Below are positions 5,690 to 9,892 of a stretch of DNA of 11,276 nucleotides, in pieces. Origin of the DNA: JAAXVZ01 sp964392465 (GTDB lineage Archaea > Nanobdellota > Nanobdellia > Woesearchaeales > GW2011-AR15); assembly GCA_964392465.1 (NCBI GenBank), contig CAYMPC010000033.1:1-11276 (forward strand). Direction: 5' to 3'. The position numbers and the translations under genes were made by a program. Positions within the stretch are counted from its first letter, which is position 1. Each line of letters begins with the position of its first letter. The notes below the pieces were generated by a model. The model saw only the letters and a list, made by a program, of their open reading frames with translations, was not told the DNA's origin and did not search any database.

Positions 5690-5790
5690 CGCAGCCGGGA
5701 AGATTTGAACTCCCGACCTAAGCATTAGGAGTGCTTCGCTCTATTTGCTTAACAACTTTTAAAATTGTTTCCAAGCTGAGCTACGGCTGC
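5690..5790 (-). tRNA. tRNA-Arg (anticodon CCT) with D-loop intron
   Basis: The minus strand gives a complete cloverleaf. The acceptor stem is GCAGCCG/CGGCTGC, the D-stem GCTC/GAGC, and the anticodon stem AAGCA/TGCTT with loop CTCCTAA (anticodon CCT, decoding AGG). The variable loop is AGGTC and the T-arm is GGGAG/CTTCC with loop TTCAAAT. The discriminator is G and no CCA is encoded. The D-loop is 36 nt long instead of about 10. Removing a 26-nt segment (5745-5770) leaves AGCTTGGATA, a normal D-loop with the conserved GG. The inserted part folds as a bulge-helix-bulge. A TATA-like box at 5814-5823 is centred 28.5 nt before the 5' end, so the gene has its own promoter. Confidence 0.92.
5745..5770 (-). 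other. Predicted 26-nt tRNA-Arg intron in the D-loop (bulge-helix-bulge)
   Basis: On the minus strand, exon 1 GCTT pairs with intron AAGC (4 bp). This helix is flanked by a 3-nt bulge GGA on the 5' side and a 3-nt bulge AAA on the 3' side. Inside, AACAA pairs with TTGTT around a 9-nt loop. That is the arrangement recognised by archaeal tRNA-splicing endonuclease, which cuts after the second base of each bulge. Exon 1 would end GCTTGG and exon 2 begin ATAGAGC. The boundaries follow from this model and are not proven. Confidence 0.75.
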
Positions 5791-5813
5791 ATAATATTAT
5801 AAGAAAAAAGAGT

Positions 5814-5823
5814 TTTTTAAAAA
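5814..5823 (-). promoter_or_regulatory. TATA-like box of tRNA-Arg
   Basis: The A/T palindrome tttttaaaaa is centred 28.5 nt before the mature 5' end of tRNA-Arg, the spacing seen for the protein genes of this window. Confidence 0.5.
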
Positions 5824-5840
5824 GATTATTACTAAAACTC

Positions 5841-5855
5841 TAAAAATAAAAAAAG
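5841..5855 (-). terminator. U-rich terminator of the parvulin gene
   Basis: On the minus strand, just past the stop codon, the sequence is GCTTTTTTTATTTTTA, a typical oligo-T archaeal stop signal. An inverted repeat (GAGTTTT/AAAACTC, 5810-5840) follows before tRNA-Arg. Confidence 0.45.
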
Positions 5856-5857
5856 CA

Positions 5858-6142
5858 CTATCCCCAGGTATCAATTACTTTAATAATATGCCATCCAAAC
5901 TGCGTTTTTACTGGTTGAGATATTTGTCCTTTTTTCAGAGAGAAAGCTGCTTTTTCAAATTCTCTTACCATTTGTCCATGGGTAAACCAACCTAAATTTC
6001 CACCTTTTTTTCCAGAGGGGCATAAAGATTTTGTCTTTGCAATATCTTCAAAGTTTTTTCCAGCTTTTACTTCCTCTAATATTGTTTTTGCTTCTTCTTC
6101 TGTCTTCACAAGAATGTGTGATGCATTTATTTTTACTGCCAT
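5858..6142 (-). CDS. Peptidyl-prolyl cis-trans isomerase, single-domain parvulin
   Basis: A 94-residue stand-alone parvulin (rotamase) domain, which isomerises X-Pro bonds. The fold is complete: INASHILVKTEEEA (5-18) with the conserved H9; FEDIAKTKSLCPSGKKGGNLG (31-51) with active-site C41; FTHGQMVREFEKAAF (53-67), containing the substrate-pocket M58 and F62; and FGWHIIKVID (82-91) with the second conserved H85. There is no signal peptide or anchor, so it should be cytoplasmic, unlike bacterial SurA or PrsA. The length matches minimal archaeal parvulins such as the Cenarchaeum enzyme. A TATA box (6166-6173) is centred 27.5 nt upstream of the ATG, so the mRNA is leaderless. It is divergent from the pilin-like operon. 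Confidence 0.95.
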   Translation of the reverse strand: MAVKINASHILVKTEEEAKTILEEVKAGKNFEDIAKTKSLCPSGKKGGNLGWFTHGQMVREFEKAAFSLKKGQISQPVKTQFGWHIIKVIDTWG

Positions 6143-6165
6143 ACTACTAAAGAGAATAGAAATAA

Positions 6166-6173
6166 AATATAAA
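6166..6173 (-). promoter_or_regulatory. TATA box of the parvulin gene
   Basis: The minus strand reads TTTATATT, centred 27.5 nt from the ATG at 6142. No Shine-Dalgarno sequence is present. Confidence 0.6.
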
Positions 6174-6213
6174 GCTTTCTAGGTTAGTAGGTTAGGATTA
6201 TTAAATTAAAAAT

Positions 6214-6238
6214 ATACCATAAAGTATATAAAAGGTAT
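6214..6238 (+). promoter_or_regulatory. Promoter of the pilin-like operon: TATA box inside a short inverted repeat
   Basis: The TATA box TATATAAAA (6225-6233) is centred about 28 nt upstream of the ATG at 6257, giving a leaderless start. It is flanked by the inverted 5-mers ATACC (6214-6218) and GGTAT (6234-6238), whose centres are 20 bp apart, about two helical turns. A dimeric repressor or activator binding over the TATA box would fit this geometry. The repeat is short and could be chance. Confidence 0.55.
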
Positions 6239-6256
6239 TTTCATATTTTATTCTAG

Positions 6257-6820
6257 ATGCAAAAAAGAGGGGTTAATTTTAATATTAAAGCACAGATAGC
6301 TATGGAGTATATACTTATTATTGCCCTGGCATTTTTAATCATTCTTCCGGGAATTTATATTTTCAGGAGCTATGTTTTTGAGTCAAGCGACAGAGTTGTT
6401 GATACAAGGCTGACAGAAGTATCAAATCTAATGCTGACAAAAGCAAGAAAGATGTATTATTATGGTCCGCCATCAAGAACAGGATTTAGCGCAGATATAC
6501 CTCCTCAAATAGGGAAAATGTATATCTTCTATATTAATGGAGGAAATGAAACCTTTTTAGTATTTAAAGCAATGACTACCAGCGGTGAGAAAAAATATCT
6601 TTATGACTCTGCTGTTCCTCTTTTTGGCGAGCAATGCATCTCTCCTCCAGATCAAGATTGTGAAAATTTAGATTATGGATGTATGTGTTTTCCAGAAAGG
6701 TTTTACTCACAAGGATTAAAAAACTTTATTTTAGAGGCAAAAGAAAATTGTATTTACCAATATCAAGGTAATGATGTATACAAGGAAACATGCATTTTGA
6801 TAGATGAAATTTCTGAATAA
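6257..6820 (+). CDS. Class III signal peptide (archaeal pilin-like) protein A
   Basis: A 187-residue pilin-like protein, first gene of a five-gene operon. The N-terminus has a short basic leader ending K11-A12, then QIAMEYILIIALAF: prepilin peptidase would cut between A12 and Q13, leaving Q at +1 and the conserved Glu at +5 (E17), followed by the hydrophobic helix (about 18-40) used for filament packing. The exported part has six Cys (127, 135, 142, 144, 165, 179), most of them in a loop with CMC, so disulfides are likely. I see no recognisable globular domain. The leaderless ATG is supported by the TATA box at 6225. The next gene begins directly after its stop. Confidence 0.88.
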   Translation: MQKRGVNFNIKAQIAMEYILIIALAFLIILPGIYIFRSYVFESSDRVVDTRLTEVSNLMLTKARKMYYYGPPSRTGFSADIPPQIGKMYIFYINGGNETFLVFKAMTTSGEKKYLYDSAVPLFGEQCISPPDQDCENLDYGCMCFPERFYSQGLKNFILEAKENCIYQYQGNDVYKETCILIDEISE

Positions 6821-6821
6821 G

Positions 6822-7406
6822 ATGAAAAAAGCACAAGTTGTAAGCATGGATTTCATAATGACTTTTGTAGTATATATCTTTGCGCTCTCTTTATTCTTTT
6901 TTGCATTGAAAACTTCAGTTTCTTACAGCCAAGTAGATTTAGATATACAGGCAGAGCTTGTTTTTAATAGGCTAGATCAAATCTATGTAGATGAGTACGA
7001 TTTTTTAGATGGTGCAAAGGTAAATAAAACTAAATTAGATAACTATCTTAACAATTTAAAAGATCCTTTGTCGTATTATGATTTTGTTTTCAAGGATTTT
7101 GAAAACTCAGCATATTTTGAAAAAATGTATTATTGTGTTTATCTAGAAAATTCTACAGGAATAAACAAAAGAATACTAAGAAATTTTGCAGCATATTCAA
7201 GATTTGACACAGGAGATATAGCAGAAAAATACCCTGCTACTTTTCCAAGTAATGTAAAGTGCGGAGTAACACCTTTTCAGATTTATTCTTCTGCTCCTGA
7301 GTGTAATAATAAAAATATGGAAGCAGTTGTCCTTTCAAAACCTGTTTTATATGATCAAGAAATAATTAATCTCAAAGTTTTGATATGCGCAAAAAGAAGA
7401 GTATAA
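6822..7406 (+). CDS. Pilin-like protein B with near-canonical prepilin site
   Basis: A 194-residue protein. An in-frame ATG also exists at 6804, but the ATG at 6822, 1 nt after the preceding stop, gives the short leader MKKA seen in the neighbouring genes. It is followed by Q5 and QVVSMDFIMTFVVYIFALSL: a pilin-like helix with Q at +1 but the acidic residue (D10) at +6 rather than Glu at +5. The hydrophobic span is about residues 6-31. The exported region has four Cys and is otherwise unrecognised. Around residues 49-73 it shares a VDE...KLDNYL pattern with protein C, so the two are probably paralogues. Translation is likely coupled to gene A. Confidence 0.82.
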   Translation: MKKAQVVSMDFIMTFVVYIFALSLFFFALKTSVSYSQVDLDIQAELVFNRLDQIYVDEYDFLDGAKVNKTKLDNYLNNLKDPLSYYDFVFKDFENSAYFEKMYYCVYLENSTGINKRILRNFAAYSRFDTGDIAEKYPATFPSNVKCGVTPFQIYSSAPECNNKNMEAVVLSKPVLYDQEIINLKVLICAKRRV

Positions 7407-7415
7407 ATAAAAAAA

Positions 7416-7952
7416 ATGAAAAAGAAAACACAGTTTTTTTTGATTGATGGGATATTTGCTATGATAATACTTATTACAGGATTTATGATAATATCTTCAA
7501 ATACATCAAATCAGGCAGAAGAAGTTTCATTAAGTATTGTTTCTGAAAATCTTATGGAGTTATTCTCTTCAATAAGAGTAGATGAGGTTTGCAATGAAGG
7601 AGTATGCACTTATAAAAAATTAGATAACTTTTTGACAGACGGATTTATACTAAACAAAAATCAAACACTTTTAGATGCAACAGGAGAATTATATTCAAAA
7701 AATAGAAAAGCACAGGCAGGAGAATTATTTTCAAACATAACAATTCAAAGCAGATTAGTAAGAAAAGATATTTTTGGGGTTGAGTTCAGGATTAATAATG
7801 AGGTGTTATATTCCCAAGGAGAAAATAAAGCCAAATCAAAAGAGCTAATCTCTACTAAAAAAGTTATTTTCGGATATTATGAAACTATAGGCACAGGAGC
7901 AGTAACTTTTTTTGGGCCATATCTAGCTGAGGTGGATATATGGCAAGAGTAA
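7416..7952 (+). CDS. Pilin-like protein C
   Basis: A 178-residue protein with the leader MKKKT followed by QFFLIDGIFAMIILITGFMI: Q6 would be +1 and D11 is at +6, the same shifted acidic position as in protein B. The hydrophobic helix spans about 7-27. The exported part contains CNEGVC, a likely disulfide pair, within a VDE...KLDNFL segment resembling protein B. The C-terminal part (VIFGYYETIGTGAVTFFGPY) looks like beta structure. The ATG lies 9 nt after gene B, and its own 3' end overlaps gene D by 13 nt. I infer a minor pilin or pseudopilin role from the N-terminus and the context. Confidence 0.8.
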   Translation: MKKKTQFFLIDGIFAMIILITGFMIISSNTSNQAEEVSLSIVSENLMELFSSIRVDEVCNEGVCTYKKLDNFLTDGFILNKNQTLLDATGELYSKNRKAQAGELFSNITIQSRLVRKDIFGVEFRINNEVLYSQGENKAKSKELISTKKVIFGYYETIGTGAVTFFGPYLAEVDIWQE

Positions 7953-8716
7953 ATTTTAAAATAAATAAAAAAGCCATCATATTTTCAATAGCAAGCATAC
8001 TTATTGTTTTTTTATTTGTGGCAACAGCAGAACTTAAATCAAAGAAGGTAGAACAGGAAACAGAAATAGAAGTTACAAGAGTCAGAGTAAAAGTCTTGAA
8101 TTCTATGATAAGAGATATGGAAAATATTTATTTTGACAAGATGATATACATCGCAGCAAAAAACTCTCTTATAGGGTTATCAAAATTTTATTATGATAAT
8201 GATTATGACAATGACTATCTGAAATCGCTTAATTTTGCTTTGCAAGATGTAATTGATGATGGCATATTGAAAATTAATGATAATGAATACAATCTAACTT
8301 ACTTCAATTCAATTAGTTACATCAATAAAAAATACACTATAAATGGATTAAGAACAAATCTAAGCGATATTTTTGATAGATTAAATTTTGAAATAAGAGA
8401 GCTAGAAGTATATATACTTCCAGGCAATATAACACAAATTGACCCATGGACAATCCAGATAAAAGCAGATATAACTTATCATTTGGCAGATAAAGATAAT
8501 ATTGCCAGCTGGAAGGGCACAACAACAAGGACAGTCAATATCCCAGTTTATGGATTATATGCTTTTGATATGAGTAATTCACATGGATTAATAACAAGCA
8601 GCTGGAAAGAAGACAATGCATCATTAACAGAACCATCTGTTTTAAATAAATTAAATAATAGATTATACCAATTAGGAAACGGAATTTGCATGGATGATTA
8701 TTGTCAAACATCTTAA
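7940..8716 (+). CDS. Membrane-anchored extracellular protein D of the pilin-like operon
   Basis: A 258-residue protein. The N-terminus is basic (RVNFKINKKA) and is followed by one hydrophobic segment (about 12-29, IIFSIASILIVFLFVATA). It resembles the other operon members but lacks the Gln(+1) and the acidic residue, so processing by prepilin peptidase is doubtful and it may simply be an anchored protein. A helical stretch with alternating charges follows (30-72), then a beta-rich part with WTIQIKADITYHL and TRTVNIPVYGLYAFD. The C-terminus contains CMDDYC, a likely disulfide pair. The start ATG lies within the end of gene C (13-nt overlap), which implies translational coupling. I do not recognise a named family. 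Confidence 0.78.
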   Translation: MARVNFKINKKAIIFSIASILIVFLFVATAELKSKKVEQETEIEVTRVRVKVLNSMIRDMENIYFDKMIYIAAKNSLIGLSKFYYDNDYDNDYLKSLNFALQDVIDDGILKINDNEYNLTYFNSISYINKKYTINGLRTNLSDIFDRLNFEIRELEVYILPGNITQIDPWTIQIKADITYHLADKDNIASWKGTTTRTVNIPVYGLYAFDMSNSHGLITSSWKEDNASLTEPSVLNKLNNRLYQLGNGICMDDYCQTS

Positions 8717-8721
8717 ATAAA

Positions 8722-9663
8722 ATGGAAAAAAAAACACAAATCTCATTTGAATTCATATTGATATTTAGTTTAGTGCTTGTTGTACTTATTGGTTTTTTTT
8801 ATATAATAAAAGTAAGGATTACAGAGATAAGTGAGGAAAAGGAAGACAGCATAATAAGAAATCTGGCAAATAGCATAAAAAATGAAGTGATGCTGGCCTC
8901 TTCTGTAAATAATAAATATCTTAGGAGATTTGATATCCCTTATAGAATAAATGGCAAAGAATACAAGATGTATATACTTAATGATGAGCTTACAATAAAC
9001 CTTTTTGAGAATAATGAAATAGTAAAAACATATTTTACTGTTTTTCCAGTAAGAGTAAAAGGAACCTTTGTTGAAAAACTTATGATGAACACAACAAAGC
9101 ATTGCATAACAAAAACAGACATTGATGGAATTAGGATATCCCAGAATCAAGCAAGCATAGATGCATTGGAAAGAGATACATATAGACAGGACGAAATAGA
9201 TATTGAAGTTAATGCAAATGAAGAATTTTATTTATTGATGAGCCTTAACTGTGTAGAAAATTTAAGAAGTGTGCATTTCACTATAAGTTATGACTCTGCT
9301 TTTCTTGAATTATTAGAGGTAAGCGAAGTTGATAAATATAAAAGAGAGCTTAATCCTCTTTTTGAGAGTGTTATACTTTATAATTATGAAGGAAGAGACC
9401 CTATTAAGATTAATGATGAATATTATGATTATATCACAGATGGAAGATATACTTTTGGGATGATAAGCGAGGAATGCAGTTCTGGTTCAGGAACAATTGC
9501 GCAATTTAAATTTAAAGCAAAAGCAGTAACAGAAAAGACAGAAGTAGGATTTGAGGAACTTTTTGGAGACAAGAATCTAAGGTTATTAGATTGTAACACA
9601 AACGAGTTTACAAAAGAAAACTTGCCAGATACAAAAAAAGCAGCAATAGTTAGAATAAATTAG
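8722..9663 (+). CDS. Pilin-like protein E with cohesin-like domain
   Basis: A 313-residue protein from the ATG at 8722, 5 nt after gene D's stop; an upstream in-frame TTG at 8701 would overlap gene D and is less likely. The leader is MEKKT followed by QISFEFILIFSLVLVVLIGFF: Q6 at +1 and E10 at +5, a canonical class III signal apart from Thr instead of Ala/Gly before the cut. A region of about 130 residues follows. From about 159 to 312 the sequence resembles a cohesin-type beta sandwich: an opening strand IDIEVNANEEFYLLMSL, the HFTISYDSAFLELLEV core (185-200), and the closing GTIAQFKFKAKAV. Cohesin domains bind dockerins in cellulosomes and in other archaeal and bacterial surface systems. It is the last gene of the operon. 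Confidence 0.82.
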   Translation: MEKKTQISFEFILIFSLVLVVLIGFFYIIKVRITEISEEKEDSIIRNLANSIKNEVMLASSVNNKYLRRFDIPYRINGKEYKMYILNDELTINLFENNEIVKTYFTVFPVRVKGTFVEKLMMNTTKHCITKTDIDGIRISQNQASIDALERDTYRQDEIDIEVNANEEFYLLMSLNCVENLRSVHFTISYDSAFLELLEVSEVDKYKRELNPLFESVILYNYEGRDPIKINDEYYDYITDGRYTFGMISEECSSGSGTIAQFKFKAKAVTEKTEVGFEELFGDKNLRLLDCNTNEFTKENLPDTKKAAIVRIN

Positions 9664-9840
9664 TAATTATAAAGTTCTAAAGCAGCTTTCCAAAACAGAA
9701 TTTTTCCATTTCCTTCCTCTTTTTTCCAAAGATTCAGCCAAATACAAGTATCTAAATAATAATTATCCACCACTTTAAACATTAAATTATTAATATGTTA
9801 ATAAAAGTATCTTTAGAATAAAAACCAATATTTAGAAAAG
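9664..9840. other. Intergenic region with T-rich stop signal
   Basis: No gene or RNA fold is visible. A pyrimidine-rich tract (9700-9727, with ttttt and tttttt runs) could end transcription of the pilin-like operon. The rest is AT-rich DNA leading to the next promoter. Confidence 0.4.
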
Positions 9841-9892
9841 TTTATATAGCTGGATATGACTTTTTTTATAATGACATGTGGGGGGAGCTGAA
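9841..9892 (+). promoter_or_regulatory. Promoter and leader of the Cys-rich surface protein, with 6-codon upstream ORF
   Basis: The TATA box TTTATATA (9841-9848) is centred 26.5 nt before an ATG at 9871. That ATG opens a 6-codon frame (Met-Thr-Cys-Gly-Gly-Ser) ending in TGA at 9889-9891, 1 nt before the main ATG at 9893. The leader also holds a G-rich Shine-Dalgarno sequence, gggggag at 9881-9887, which lies inside the small frame. By the spacing seen for leaderless genes here, transcription would start right at the upstream ATG. Confidence 0.55.

Noticed and set aside
5629..5705. A 3' half of a split (trans-spliced) tRNA
   Set aside because: The duplicated tail has an expanded T-loop and no anticodon arm. 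The adjacent hairpins are self-complementary rather than matching a leader of a 5' half, and the complete tRNA-Arg lies next to it. A scar or pseudogene is simpler.
8770..9150. Minus-strand 126-codon open frame (and a shorter one at 8940-9122)
   Set aside because: It is antisense to the cohesin-like pilin protein, whose family features are clear. The composition (Tyr, Ile, Cys, Phe rich) is what an AT-rich antisense frame gives.
6257..9663. A complete type IV pilus or archaellum locus
   Set aside because: Only pilin-like structural proteins are present; no ATPase, platform or peptidase gene is seen, so a full system cannot be claimed.
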